Positions 59,801 through 64,000 of a stretch of 64,000 nt of DNA are shown here, piece by piece (the stretch's first letter is position 1; the number at the start of each line of letters is the position of its first letter). Where the stretch lies: contig OX578136.1 of assembly GCA_951213105.1 (NCBI GenBank), forward strand, positions 160,258,178 through 160,322,177. The letters run 5' to 3'. Both the position numbers and the translations under genes were made by a program. The stretch is from Amaurobius ferox (lineage: Eukaryota > Arthropoda > Arachnida > Araneae > Amaurobiidae). The notes beneath the pieces are model-generated. The model saw only the letters and a program-made list of their open reading frames with translations, was not told where the DNA came from and ran no database searches.

Positions 59801-60985
59801 ATGTTTTCCCTATGACTGCTTGATTGAATTTTAATACCTGTGAATGAGTGAAAATATATTTGGCAGACCAGCAATTGTAGAAACACTGGTTTAAATATTG
59901 CTAGGTAATATTAAACTGTATGGCTGGCTCTTATAGTTTGAAAATGGATTTGTATAATGCTAGTAAAATTAAAAAATAAATCAATTGAAATTGTTTAAAA
60001 TTTTACAAAGTTATTAATCTGTGTCCGTAGGGTACAATATTGTATTTTCCCTTAGTAATTCATTGTTTTGTCTGTTTATACACTGTAGTGATTATGATTG
60101 TAGGAATACATCCATATCTCAAAAAAACTTCCCACAATTTTTTTTTTTTTGTGTGTATGTCTGTATATGAGGATAAATAAAGAACACTAACCATTATATT
60201 TTTAATCCCTATATTTTATTAAAACATATAATAAGGTCATAATTAATTTGAAACACATAATAAAAATATTTACATTCAGATGTCCATGGCACAAAAATGC
60301 CCTTCTATATTCAAAATGTCAAAATATGTAAAATAATAGCTGAGGAATAATTTTAAAAACTTGGATAAAAAAATGTTGGTTAAAAAATGGATAAAAAAAT
60401 GTTATTTTTTTTCTCAAACAAATTATGAAAGCTACCAAATTATGCCTTAAATATTTTTACATTAACTTAGTTTTATACTAATTATATTTATGTGGCTTGA
60501 AGTAATAATTCAGTTCTGCAAATAAAAAAGATGAAATGCAAAATTATCATAACCTTATGAATAAATAATAGTAATTACAGCTTTTAATGAGCTTTAAATA
60601 TCCTATGATTCATTTTATCATGCCTCATGTCAAAATGGATAATTGCATTTCTTAATTATTGTTACATATTTCTAGAAACTAATATGCATTTTCCATTAGA
60701 AGAAGTATACAAAATAAGCATTAAAAATAAATATTGAATGTTTTTTTGGCAAATATATGCTATCAGATTTTGGGGAGTTACATTAACTGACTATGATGTT
60801 ATTTTTAAAATACAGATGATTACGGCTCCACTTGGGAAAATCCTTTTTTCTACCTTTGGATTGTCTTTGGATTCATCAGTTCCATTTACACATACATTTG
60901 GGACATCAAGATGGATTGGGGATTATTTGACTCTAGTACGGGTGAAAATCCCTTCTTAAGGGAAGAAATAGTGTATTCTTCACCT
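8085..60985 (+). CDS. XPR1: XPR1 homologue (SPX-EXS phosphate exporter), 13 exons, 3' end outside the window
   Basis: Joined exons: 8085-8153, 10334-10385, 16943-17044, 17155-17254, 19043-19214, 22565-22666, 27021-27101, 28873-28951, 29220-29407, 31436-31615, 36557-36704, 47053-47250 and 60816-60985. They total 1641 nt and 547 codons with no stop, and every intron is GT-AG with matching phase. XPR1 exports inorganic phosphate across the plasma membrane and is gated by inositol pyrophosphates bound to its cytosolic SPX domain. SPX spans about residues 1-190 (starts [30 protein letters not shown] ends at 165, placing the lysine cluster at 158, 161, 162 and 165). Membrane segments begin near residue 230, and the EXS region has [32 protein letters not shown] and [11 protein letters not shown]. 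The family is usually about 650-700 residues, so roughly the last 150 are missing. Confidence 0.95.
8154..10333 (+). other. XPR1 intron 1
   Basis: AT-rich intron of 2.2 kb. No repeat, RNA gene or coding fragment was recognised. Confidence 0.6.
10334..10385 (+). CDS. XPR1: XPR1 coding exon 2
   Basis: Acceptor TTTACAG, then [17 protein letters not shown] and one base, then donor GTATAT. It continues the first SPX helices (YEEMKSLLY across the junction). Confidence 0.9.
11081..11149 (-). mobile_element. SINE 3'-tail fragment
   Basis: On the minus strand this 69-bp piece matches the 3' end of the 5S SINE at 20227-20597 (GTCCAAACAGTTACCTTACA, then CTTTCTGGTAGG and GACGGTCTGGGTCTCAA). It is flanked by a perfect 12-bp direct repeat GTTCTTATTTGT at 11069-11080 and 11150-11161. 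It is tail only, with no promoter region. Confidence 0.8.
11425..11534 (+). repeat. Direct repeat, copy 1
   Basis: Begins near ATAAATATTTTTAC and contains TTTAATAGTTGTTGTTTCTT and TCATTTAGTTATGGGGAT. The same sequence recurs at about 11826-11930 with a handful of differences. The role is unknown; the copies flank about 290 bp of unrecognised DNA. Confidence 0.75.
11826..11930 (+). repeat. Direct repeat, copy 2
   Basis: Second copy of the repeat at 11425-11534, about 400 bp downstream in the same orientation and differing at a few positions. It ends close to where the gypsy-associated sequence begins. Confidence 0.75.
11936..12240 (+). repeat. Degenerate ACATCACAAGATGATGCT-like repeat
   Basis: About ten loosely spaced copies of ACATCA(C/T)-AAG/AAGATG words separated by variable bases. 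This would read as a Ser/Thr/Asp-rich low-complexity protein stretch. It lies just upstream of the gypsy integrase remnant and may be part of that element, but no frame is intact. Confidence 0.5.
12430..13598 (+). pseudogene. Ty3/gypsy integrase remnant
   Basis: Fragments of one integrase in order: an N-terminal zinc-binding-like part ([17 protein letters not shown] near 12550), [10 protein letters not shown], the catalytic core [15 protein letters not shown] (12786 frame), [14 protein letters not shown] with the second Asp, and [13 protein letters not shown] with the Glu. Then [14 protein letters not shown] follows, and a C-terminal part to about 13460. Stops at 12982 and 13183 and frame changes break it. 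Order and spacing fit a Ty3/gypsy pol end; gag, protease, RT and the 5' LTR are not seen. Confidence 0.85.
13599..14100 (+). mobile_element. Gypsy 3' LTR-like sequence (right edge uncertain)
   Basis: Directly after the integrase remnant comes a purine-rich tract AGGGAGGGGCAG and then TGTTGTGAATATG, the expected polypurine tract and TG start of an LTR. Inside are a TATA-like TATAAAATGG near 13862 and an AATAAA at about 14085. The matching 5' LTR is absent, so the right edge cannot be fixed by comparison. Confidence 0.5.
14708..14754. repeat. Perfect hairpin, 22-bp arms, 3-nt loop
   Basis: Arms at 14708-14729 (TATGCAGGGACAGCAACCAA and 2 more bases) and 14733-14754 are exact reverse complements around an AAA loop. 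No surrounding transposon ends were found. Confidence 0.9.
16943..17044 (+). CDS. XPR1: XPR1 coding exon 3
   Basis: Acceptor AATTTTAG, donor GTGAGA, phase 1 at both ends. It encodes [15 protein letters not shown] and [13 protein letters not shown], matching the SPX helix that carries the CEKEL-KIN-F pattern. Confidence 0.93.
17045..17154 (+). other. XPR1 intron 3 (short)
   Basis: A 110-bp intron with donor GTGAGA and acceptor CTCTTGTAG. It is much shorter than the other introns and free of repeats. Confidence 0.85.
17155..17254 (+). CDS. XPR1: XPR1 coding exon 4 (variable SPX linker)
   Basis: Acceptor CTTGTAG, donor GTAATT, phase 1 in and phase 2 out. It encodes [17 protein letters not shown], then an acidic, Gly/Ser-rich linker ([12 protein letters not shown]). 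This is the least conserved part of SPX in XPR1, and the intron before it is only 110 bp. Confidence 0.88.
17440..17668. mobile_element. Foldback element (long imperfect palindrome)
   Basis: The two halves are inverted copies. The outer arms pair AAATACAG and AGAAATATACTG with their complements, then GCAAATAACA with TGTTATTTGC. The centre is a perfect 15-bp-arm hairpin CACTTACTCAAGTCA (17526-17563, 8-nt loop). Total about 230 bp with no coding content; it looks like a MITE or foldback insertion. Exact ends and target duplication are not certain. Confidence 0.65.
18244..19017 (-). mobile_element. Non-autonomous Helitron next to exon 5
   Basis: On the minus strand the element starts TCTCTCTATATTAAAA (5' TC end) and finishes with a hairpin GGGGG-TTGGCGAG-CCCCC followed by CTAG. 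The flanking bases are A on the 5' side and T on the 3' side, the AT target of Helitrons. Length is 774 bp without Rep/helicase coding. It contains a diverged internal duplication of about 60 bp (near 18545 and 18890, sharing ATGCTATAGTTTTTGCGGTA) spaced about 345 bp apart. The insertion lies 25 bp upstream of XPR1 exon 5. Confidence 0.82.
19043..19214 (+). CDS. XPR1: XPR1 coding exon 5 (SPX ligand-binding core)
   Basis: Acceptor TTTTGCAG, donor GTAAGT. It encodes [19 protein letters not shown], then [16 protein letters not shown]. The basic residues of KILKKHDK form the inositol-pyrophosphate-binding surface known from SPX domains. A Helitron ends only 25 bp upstream of the exon. Confidence 0.95.
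19215..22564 (+). other. XPR1 intron 5
   Basis: Contains one full-length 5S-headed SINE (20227-20597). Nothing else was recognised in 19215-20212 or 20612-22564. Confidence 0.7.
20227..20597 (+). mobile_element. SINE with 5S rRNA-derived head
   Basis: The first ~110 bp (about 20231-20337) follow 5S rRNA closely: ACCGGTTCTCG, GATCACCGAAGTCAAGCAGC and GGTTAGTACTTGG, ending GTGCTGTTGGC. That includes the internal polymerase III promoter boxes. A GC-richer body follows (GAGGTTGGTGGTAGGGGAAG, TAAATTGGGTGGCACTTCCC), then the tail TTTCTGGTAGG, GGTCTGGGTCTCAACAAC. A perfect 14-bp target duplication ACACTTTGAGTGTT flanks it at 20213-20226 and 20598-20611. The open frame across it is not a gene. Confidence 0.92.
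22565..22666 (+). CDS. XPR1: XPR1 coding exon 6
   Basis: The acceptor is TGATTTAG ending at 22564, not the AG seven bases later (22570-22571), because only this choice keeps frame: [20 protein letters not shown]. Donor GTTTGA after LIHDTE, phase 0. Confidence 0.9.
25182..25210 (+). repeat. Poly(A) tract
   Basis: A run of about 28 A just upstream of the gag remnant. It is a simple homopolymer with no clear 3' end of a retroelement before it. Confidence 0.9.
25319..25822 (+). pseudogene. Retrotransposon gag (capsid) remnant
   Basis: One reading frame runs from 25319 to 25822 and is cut by a single TAA at 25559. The order [55 protein letters not shown] and [17 protein letters not shown] resembles the capsid part of Ty3/gypsy-type Gag. 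A 14-A run (25731-25744) gives a run of lysines. There is no nucleocapsid knuckle, protease or RT nearby, and no LTR was found. Confidence 0.65.
27021..27101 (+). CDS. XPR1: XPR1 coding exon 7
   Basis: Acceptor TTCTTTTAG, donor GTATGT, phase 0 at both ends. It encodes [20 protein letters not shown] and VPPLNDQ, the conserved [15 protein letters not shown] link between SPX and the first membrane segment. Confidence 0.95.
27102..28872 (+). other. XPR1 intron 7
   Basis: Mostly occupied by a decayed Tigger/pogo element (27279-28263). The remainder, 28264-28872, holds a short T-run and nothing else recognised. Confidence 0.7.
27279..28263 (+). mobile_element. Tigger/pogo-type DNA transposon, internally deleted
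   Basis: The ends pair as inverted repeats: CAGTAAAGTCCTAATAAT at the left and, reversed, CAGGAAAGTCCCAATAAT at the right. A TA precedes the left end. Near 27640-27830 the plus strand reads like the N-terminal helix-turn-helix of Tigger transposases ([26 protein letters not shown]). Near 27990-28085 it reads like the C-terminus ([21 protein letters not shown]). The DDE domain between them is missing, so this is an internal-deletion derivative. Confidence 0.78.
28873..28951 (+). CDS. XPR1: XPR1 coding exon 8 (first membrane segment)
   Basis: Acceptor TATATTTCAG, donor GTCTGT, phase 1 out. It encodes [15 protein letters not shown], then a hydrophobic run [10 protein letters not shown], a clear membrane helix. 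Confidence 0.9.
29220..29407 (+). CDS. XPR1: XPR1 coding exon 9
   Basis: Acceptor CTGTTTCAG, donor GTAAGT. It encodes [20 protein letters not shown], then [20 protein letters not shown]. The YRG...GIN-YGW...[10 protein letters not shown] pattern is highly conserved in XPR1. Confidence 0.95.
29795..30067 (-). pseudogene. Tc1 transposase fragment (C-terminal)
   Basis: Open frame with [36 protein letters not shown] and [20 protein letters not shown], the C-terminus of a Tc1 transposase including the final Glu of the catalytic triad. It reaches almost to the terminal repeat. Confidence 0.82.
30133..30378 (-). pseudogene. Tc1 transposase fragment (first catalytic Asp region)
   Basis: Open frame with [20 protein letters not shown] and [13 protein letters not shown], the central part of a Tc1 transposase. 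It is out of frame with the C-terminal part at 29795-30067 and preceded by a broken N-terminal region. Confidence 0.78.
31436..31615 (+). CDS. XPR1: XPR1 coding exon 10
   Basis: Acceptor TCTGATTAG, donor GTATGA, phase 0. It encodes two membrane helices and [20 protein letters not shown], equivalent to the NPTKTFYYKSRFWLLKLL region of vertebrate XPR1. Confidence 0.93.
31616..36556 (+). other. XPR1 intron 10
   Basis: About 4.9 kb with one Helitron (33711-35186) and a T-rich run near 32650. No element was recognised in 31616-33710 or 35187-36556. Confidence 0.65.
33711..35186 (+). mobile_element. Non-autonomous Helitron
   Basis: Begins TCTATATAAATAAAATTG after an A and ends AACGGGTATACTGCTAG before a T. 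The 5' TC, the 3' CTAG and the A/T target are the Helitron signature. It spans 1476 bp without helicase coding. A diverged tandem duplication of about 180 bp lies inside (near 34527 and 34707, sharing TAATGATGT-TTGGT). The 3' hairpin is weak (TTCTTT and AAAGAA). Confidence 0.75.
36557..36704 (+). CDS. XPR1: XPR1 coding exon 11 (start of EXS region)
   Basis: Acceptor TTTTGTTAG, donor GTATGT. It encodes [20 protein letters not shown], then [25 protein letters not shown] is diagnostic for XPR1/SYG1/PHO1 EXS proteins. Confidence 0.95.
36874..37167 (-). mobile_element. SINE with tRNA-derived head and a body like the 5S SINE
   Basis: On the minus strand the 5' part has tRNA promoter boxes: TAGCCTAGTGATTAAGG (box A-like) and GGGTTCGATATT (box B-like), about 40 bp apart. 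The body then follows the 5S SINE: CATTCGAGAGGTGATGG, TAGGGGAAGGATGG, GTCTAAATTGAGTGGTACT, GCCATCCAAAT, CCGGTAGATCAGATGGTTTG. A 9-bp direct repeat AAATGTATT at 36865-36873 and 37168-37176 is a candidate target duplication. It is about 294 bp and more diverged than the 5S copies. Confidence 0.75.
40248..41526 (+). mobile_element. Complete but inactive Tc1-like element
   Basis: Inverted repeats of about 31 bp begin TCATAAATAC at the left and TCATAAATAT at the right, and share GGACA-AATATTACGAAAT with three or four differences. TA dinucleotides flank both ends. Total 1279 bp, the normal Tc1 size. A transposase remnant lies between, with early stops (for example TGA at 40442) and a substituted catalytic residue. 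Confidence 0.9.
40378..41380 (+). pseudogene. Tc1-like transposase pseudogene
   Basis: The N-terminal part is broken by stops, but a helix-turn-helix stretch is legible near 40465-40560 ([20 protein letters not shown], then LGVTASTV). From 40862 an open frame of 172 residues gives [12 protein letters not shown] (first Asp), [17 protein letters not shown] (second Asp), [17 protein letters not shown] and [15 protein letters not shown]. In active DD34E Tc1 enzymes the last motif is PIEH/PIEN; here Lys replaces the Glu and Val replaces the Pro, so the catalytic triad is lost. Confidence 0.88.
42421..42847 (-). repeat. PLE-like tandem repeat, copy 1
   Basis: Nearly the same sequence as 42916-43349 (about nine in ten positions agree by eye). 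It is separated from that copy by a long (TA)n run and bordered on the left by another. The strand is chosen because, read on the minus strand, it ends in T-rich sequence running into (TA)n, as the Naiad copies do, and contains CTGATGAG...CGAA. The tandem partial-copy plus microsatellite layout suggests a Penelope-like element, but no coding part is left. Confidence 0.6.
42848..42915. repeat. (TA)n microsatellite
   Basis: About 68 bp of almost pure TA between the two PLE-like repeat copies. A shorter TA run lies at 42399-42424. Confidence 0.95.
42916..43349 (-). repeat. PLE-like tandem repeat, copy 2
   Basis: Second copy of the repeat at 42421-42847. Its right side continues beyond the point (CCATTGGAA) where copy 1 breaks off into (TA)n, so copy 1 is a truncated version of the same sequence. 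Confidence 0.6.
43900..45428 (-). pseudogene. Tigger transposase pseudogene
   Basis: Starts [20 protein letters not shown] with a helix-turn-helix ([19 protein letters not shown]). The DDE part includes [20 protein letters not shown], a catalytic-like [11 protein letters not shown] in a neighbouring frame, then [20 protein letters not shown], the strongest Tigger signature. A poorly preserved C-terminus with [14 protein letters not shown] and [10 protein letters not shown] lies near 43940-44080. Several frame changes and stops make it non-functional. Confidence 0.82.
43900..45912 (-). mobile_element. Tigger/pogo transposon relic with transposase
   Basis: The right end, read on the minus strand, begins CAGTGGCCGCCGCTTAATTG after a TA; the following CGCTTAATTGGATC-type words are typical of Tigger termini. 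The transposase runs leftwards: N-terminus at 45428, DDE region around 44460-44900, C-terminus near 43900-44080. The left terminal repeat was not found, so the left limit is set by the end of the coding similarity. Confidence 0.78.
47053..47250 (+). CDS. XPR1: XPR1 coding exon 12 (EXS core)
   Basis: Acceptor GTTTCAAG, donor GTAAGT, phase 1 at both ends. It encodes [20 protein letters not shown], then [17 protein letters not shown], the most conserved EXS stretch. A 10.3-kb intron full of transposons precedes it. Confidence 0.95.
48096..48141. repeat. Near-perfect hairpin, 22-bp arms
   Basis: CCTCAATGGTTTCTCCTTCT and two more bases pair with the downstream arm ending GAGAAACCATTGAGG. There is one extra G in the right arm and a two-base loop. 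Confidence 0.88.
50056..50205 (+). pseudogene. Unidentified coding-like fragment
   Basis: One frame gives [15 protein letters not shown] then a stop; after a one-base shift the next frame gives [20 protein letters not shown] and [13 protein letters not shown] before another stop. The composition looks protein-like rather than random AT sequence, which suggests a frameshifted pseudogene or retrocopy fragment. I do not recognise the family. Confidence 0.3.
50584..50668. repeat. (TA)n microsatellite at the 5' junction of Naiad copy 1
   Basis: About 85 bp of nearly pure TA. The Naiad reading frame begins immediately after it at 50669. Confidence 0.95.
50669..53155 (+). CDS. Naiad GIY-YIG endonuclease / reverse transcriptase, copy 1
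   Basis: Open for 828 codons from the (TA)n junction; the first Met (50861) is residue 65 of this frame and not the real start. In order: a Cys-rich stretch (C9, C14, C17, C35, C40, C46, C49) around [18 protein letters not shown] (residues 40-57; the IYK and YIG parts of GIY-YIG); the conserved NVHRDHVKK; and [10 protein letters not shown] with the catalytic-type Glu. A CxC motif (CIC, about residue 339) follows, then [10 protein letters not shown]. The RT has motif [11 protein letters not shown] (about 600), motif B GVPQGG (about 662) and motif C YRYVDDL (about 695), all with key residues intact. Only about a dozen N-terminal residues are missing compared with copy 2. No in-frame TGA occurs. 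Confidence 0.92.
53435..53554 (+). ncRNA. Hammerhead-ribozyme-like fold in the Naiad 3' region
   Basis: The pieces sit in hammerhead order: a GTC cleavage triplet (53439-53441), stem I of 9 bp (53442-53450 with 53520-53528, GTCCATATA), core CCGATGA (53529-53535), stem II GAA-TTTT-TTC (53536-53545), GAAA (53546-53549), and stem III closing 53435-53440 with 53549-53554 (five of six pairs, two of them GU). Loop I holds another hairpin, ACACAAG/CTTGTGT (53451-53482). The single core deviation is C for U at position 4 of CUGAUGA. Catalysis is not shown. Confidence 0.5.
53798..53824. repeat. (TA)n tract shared by the two Naiad copies
   Basis: About 26 bp of TA between the 3' end of the plus-strand copy 1 and the 3' end of the minus-strand copy 2. 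Confidence 0.92.
53824..54425 (-). repeat. Naiad copy 2 downstream pseudo-LTR
   Basis: The other member of the 602-bp direct repeat pair. Its left edge runs into the (TA)n tract; its right edge (CTTCACCAT) is where the two copies diverge. Confidence 0.9.
54212..54275 (-). ncRNA. Structured RNA segment in the Naiad pseudo-LTR
   Basis: On the minus strand AAATGTGT then C is followed 48 bases later by GAAACACATTT, whose ACACATTT pairs perfectly with it. Between them lie a 6-bp hairpin (CAGCCA/TGGCTG) and a smaller TCG/CGA hairpin. The layout resembles hammerhead stem III with GAAA, but the CUGAUGA core is not recognisable. A duplicate occurs at 58858-58921. Confidence 0.4.
54768..57384 (-). pseudogene. 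Naiad GIY-YIG endonuclease / reverse transcriptase, copy 2 (interrupted)
   Basis: Begins [21 protein letters not shown] Cys cluster ([10 protein letters not shown]) leads to [18 protein letters not shown] (GIY-YIG type), then [10 protein letters not shown] and [13 protein letters not shown] CxC motif (CVC, near 56282) is followed by [10 protein letters not shown]. The RT has [10 protein letters not shown] (motif A, near 55500), [10 protein letters not shown] (motif B, near 55255) and YRYIDDVI (motif C, near 55165). The frame from 57384 stops at 55366 because 55 bp (a 41-bp SINE tail plus a 14-bp duplication) are inserted between motifs A and B; the remainder continues from 55304 to 54768. Apart from that insertion the frame looks intact. 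Confidence 0.9.
55337..55377 (+). mobile_element. 41-bp SINE tail inserted in the Naiad copy 2 RT
   Basis: Reads CTTTCTGGTAGG, CGGACGGTCTGGGTTTCAAC and CAACAACA, the 3' end of the 5S SINE family. The perfect 14-bp direct repeat ACACTTGAGAAGGT stands on both sides (55323-55336 and 55378-55391). The 55-bp net gain shifts the frame. Confidence 0.88.
58470..59071 (-). repeat. Naiad copy 2 upstream pseudo-LTR
   Basis: 602 bp, matched base for base as far as I could compare with 53824-54425. The 76-codon open frame inside (58687-58917) is the same in both and has no recognisable product. The likely structured segment is at 58858-58921. Confidence 0.9.
60816..60985 (+). CDS. XPR1: XPR1 coding exon 13 (EXS)
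   Basis: Acceptor AAAATACAG, donor GTAAGT. It encodes [20 protein letters not shown], then [20 protein letters not shown] and [13 protein letters not shown]. It joins exon 12 directly in phase 1. The following exons (vertebrate equivalent begins near YYYCAIIEDVILRFAW) are not in the window. Confidence 0.95.
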
Positions 60986-61855
60986 GTAAGTTTATTTGAG
61001 CATTTATTATCTAATCTGTGCATTGTTTTATTCTGCATTTTTAGGCATTATTTAAGTTGAAATTGGAGTGAAAGGGACTATTTGAGTCAACTTTTAATGA
61101 GCATTCATCCGCTGGAAATTGAACCGATAGTGATAGTGGTGTGAGCATGAATTGTTTTTTCTCAAATATGAATTCCAATATTTTCTCCTTGATGCATTTA
61201 TTAAATAATTTTTATTTAAAGCTTGTTGACTTTAAAGATATTACTTGTCTCATAATAAATATTACTTTTATAACGATTGTTTCCTCTGATAAGTCATATC
61301 TGTCTCACTTTTTAAAAAACGGTAAATAGAGATTAAAAGAGCAAAAAATCCAAATACAATTACCCACAATTTCTATAATCGAGTGAATAAATAATCTCAG
61401 AAATTTTAAAAGCAAATTTGAATGTGTTACATTTTTTAAAACCACATTGTCATCTCAATTTGTTTTTAATTTTTATTGATTTATTCTGAAGCATATTTCA
61501 TAATTATAACAGGGTTTATAGTAATTAATGTTTCCTTTTATAACAGTGAATTAGTTTGAGTGTTGGGAAGGAGGGAGTCTTTTGAAAATTTGGCTGCACT
61601 AAAAATAAATAGGGTTCCAATATTCAGAGATTGTAACAATCATTCCTAATGTCTTTCCAGACACTCCATTTGTTCCTCACATCAAAACATGAATGCAAAT
61701 TTTCTTCCTATTGCAATACTTTCTCTGTGCATTATATATGTAGGAAAAGCAATGAAAGTAACTATTTTTACAAAATAGTTAGCAAAAATCAGAGCATTCA
61801 AATAAAAGAACAAATATGCTAAAAAATATGAATTACATATTTATTTTATATATAA

Positions 61856-64000
61856 CTAGCCGAATACCCAATAAAAAATCAATGATCTCGCAATAAGTAA
61901 CCCCCGAATGAGAATTTTTTAATAATTTGATATTTCCAGTGGTCCTAACTGTTTTTCCATGCACCAAATTTCAAATATCTCTGCAACTTCAGACTTGACA
62001 TTTAGCATTTATTCAGCCAATTAAACATTTAAGTGTACAGCATCCTTAAATTAGCAAATATTTGAGAGCTGAAATTATACACTTTAGTCGTATTGAACAA
62101 TCTATCCTTGCACCAATTTTAAACCCACTATCTCATTGCAAAGTCTGTTTTACTATCATTTCACATTTTGAACATTTCGGTGTGAACAATTTTTAAAAAT
62201 ACGGGTTTTCCTGAAGTTTTATCGATTGGTTGATTTGTACATAAATTTCAAGTCTTTTTCTCTCATTTCACCTTTTGAACAATTTGGTGTGAAGCCCCCC
62301 CCCCCCTCCTTTTACAGAGCATTTTTGAGAAACTCAGTTTTTCTTTAATCTTACTATTGATCTGTGTATTAAATTTCAAGTCTATATCTCGCTTCACATA
62401 AGGTGTTTCTTATTTATTCCTCAACTAGAAGTGTTCAGCACCCCTAAAGAAGTGAGCCAATGGTCGTACTGTGCTGAAAACACCGGTTCTCATTAGATCA
62501 CCGAAGTCAGGCAGCATCGGGCATGGTTAGTACTTGGGTGGGTGACTACCTGGGAACACCGCGTGCTGTTGGCACATTTCGGGTGCGGTAGCCCGGTGGT
62601 TTGCGTGCTGGATTTGCATGCTGCCATAACTGCCGCCGTGTTCACGTTAAACATGTGGGTTCATAAGTCCTTCCGAGAGGTTGGTGGTAGGGGAAGGAAG
62701 GTACGGTCCCTGTGGATGCCTCCCCCACTGAGTTCCGGTCTAAATTGGGTGGCACTTCCCGGCCATCCAAATGGTTACCTTACACCTTTCTGGTAGGTCG
62801 GACATTCTGGGTCTCAACAACAACAACTCATTATTAACACTCTCACTTAAAGAAGTAAATATTGAAAAACTGAAATTGTACACTTTTTCCTTTTAAACTA
62901 TCTACCCTCACAGCCAATTTATTATCAATATCTGATCGTGAAATACATTTTTCTATCATCTCAGCTATTGAATGTTTTGGTGTGGAGCACTCCCCCTTTA
63001 TTAAATGTTTATGAAAAATTCGATTTTTTTCCCCCAAAGATTTTATTGAATAATTGATCTATATAAAAAATTTCAAGTCTCAATCTCACTTAAAAGAAAG
63101 CATTTATCATTTATTTGGCAAATCAAACATTTTGGTGTGTGGCAAACAAAGTATCAAATATTGAAAAACCAAAATTGTGCACTTTCATTCTTTTGAACTA
63201 TCTACACATACATCAAATTTGAAGTCTCTATTTCATCAAGAATTATGCTTTTCACATTTGAACATCTGGATGTGAAGCACCCCCCTCTACAGAACTTTTT
63301 TAAAAAATTAGATTTTTCCAAAGGGTTTTTATGAATGATTGGCTCATGTACCAAATTACCTTATCTCACCCAAATTACCCTTATCTCACTTAAAAAAGGC
63401 ATTCGTCATTTCTTCGGCAAATGGAACATTTTAACGTGCAGTACCCATAAAATATGAATTTCTGGAAATCTGAAATTGTACACTTTCTTCTTTCCTATCT
63501 ACCATTACATCAAATTTAAAGTTCCTATCTCATCATGAAGTATGTTTTTCTATCATTTCACCTTTCGAATGTTTTTATGTGGAGCACCCACCCTCTTAAA
63601 TGAAATTTTTGAAAAGCTGTATTCTTCCCTTTATTATCAAATGATTGGCCCGTGTACTGAACTTCAAACCTCATTCAAATCACATTTGAAAGAAGGTGTT
63701 TCTCATTTATTCGGTAAATAGAACATTTTGGTGTGCAGAATCACCTAAAGTTTCAAATATTGGAAACTCCAATTGTACACTTTCTTTCTTCTTAACTATC
63801 TATCTATACACCAAATTCAAAGTCTATCTTATCGCCAAGCATGCTTTTCCTATCATTTCACCTTTTGTTTGTGGAGAGTACCCACCTCCTTAAATGAACA
63901 TTTTGAAAAACTACTCTTCTTGGGTTTTTTATCAGATGCCAACAACAGAATTTTAATGTAAAATTTTTTGGTGTAACTTTTTCTAGAATGTTTATTTGGC
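61856..64000 (-). mobile_element. Helitron 3' portion with ~300-bp tandem units (runs off the window)
   Basis: On the minus strand the element ends GGGTATTCGGCTAG followed by T, a Helitron-type 3' terminus. Inside, a motif AATTGTACACTTTC with its neighbours (CATTTCACCTTTTG, GGTGTG-AGCACCCCC) recurs near 62878, 63178, 63478 and 63776, that is every ~300 bp. An earlier diverged unit lies near 62076, before the SINE. The 5' TC end is beyond the window, so the Helitron call rests on one terminus. Confidence 0.6.
62466..62827 (+). mobile_element. SINE with 5S rRNA-derived head, second copy
   Basis: About 108 bp of 5S-like sequence (ACACCGGTTCTCATTAGATC, GGTTAGTACTTGGGTGGGTG, ending GTGCTGTTGGC near 62573). 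Then come the same body (GAGGTTGGTGGTAGGGGAAG) and tail (TTTCTGGTAGGTCGG, GGGTCTCAACAACAAC) as the copy at 20227-20597. It interrupts the ~300-bp repeat array. No clear target duplication was found. The open frame across it is not a gene. Confidence 0.88.

Larger units (their letters stand above)
47251..60815 (+). other. XPR1 intron 12
   Basis: The longest intron (13.6 kb). It carries a 46-nt hairpin (48096-48141), a small coding-like fragment (about 50056-50205), and two Naiad elements with (TA)n tracts (50584-59071). Nothing further was recognised in 47251-48090, 48660-50040 or 59072-60815. Confidence 0.7.
60986..64000 (+). other. XPR1 intron 13, partial
   Basis: Starts with donor GTAAGT. 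From 61856 to the window end it is occupied by a Helitron-like element with ~300-bp repeats and a 5S SINE. The next XPR1 exon is not present. Confidence 0.7.

Overview
This is a strongly AT-rich piece of an animal nuclear genome, most likely an arthropod and probably a chelicerate such as a spider. The organism is inferred from XPR1 and PYM homologues with GT-AG introns of 0.1 to 13.5 kb, and from the mobile elements: Penelope-like elements of the Naiad type, 5S-rRNA-derived SINEs, Helitrons, Tc1, Tigger and hAT relics. There are no bacterial-style genes, and almost all long open frames are fragments of mobile elements or chance frames in intron DNA.

Two host genes are visible and they sit head to head. 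On the minus strand, exons 1 (7613-7661) and 2 (650-743) encode the N-terminus of a PYM homologue (partner of Mago and Y14). Its remaining exons lie off the left edge. On the plus strand, 13 coding exons from 8085 to 60985 encode the first 547 residues of an XPR1 homologue (SPX-EXS phosphate exporter). About the last 150 residues of a typical XPR1 lie off the right edge. The start codons are 423 bp apart, so the region between them is a likely bidirectional promoter.

The rest is intron filled with transposable elements. From left to right: a MITE (1.8 kb); a hAT relic with an 8-bp target duplication and a SINE tail nested in it (5.2-7.0 kb); a SINE tail at 11.1 kb; a decayed Ty3/gypsy integrase with a 3' LTR (12.4-14 kb); a 22-bp-arm perfect hairpin (14.7 kb); a foldback element (17.5 kb); a minus-strand Helitron ending 25 bp before XPR1 exon 5 (18.2-19.0 kb); a full 5S-headed SINE (20.2 kb); a gag remnant (25.3 kb); a plus-strand Tigger relic (27.3 kb); a Tc1 relic (29.8 kb); a Helitron (33.7-35.2 kb); a tRNA-headed SINE (36.9 kb); a complete but inactive Tc1 element (40.2 kb); a tandem repeat pair separated by (TA)n (42.4-43.3 kb); a minus-strand Tigger relic (43.9-45.9 kb); and two Naiad elements arranged tail to tail around a shared (TA)n tract (50.6-59.1 kb). 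The window ends in the 3' part of a third Helitron-like element, made of ~300-bp tandem units and interrupted by a second 5S SINE.

The most unusual observations are: a nearly canonical hammerhead-ribozyme-like fold in the 3' region of the first Naiad copy, a lineage reported to lack canonical hammerheads; two SINE families with different RNA heads (5S and tRNA) but a related 3' body; several 41-69 bp SINE-tail-only insertions with clean target duplications, one of which breaks the reverse transcriptase of the second Naiad; and the tail-to-tail Naiad pair. All calls come from reading the sequence; no database search was run.
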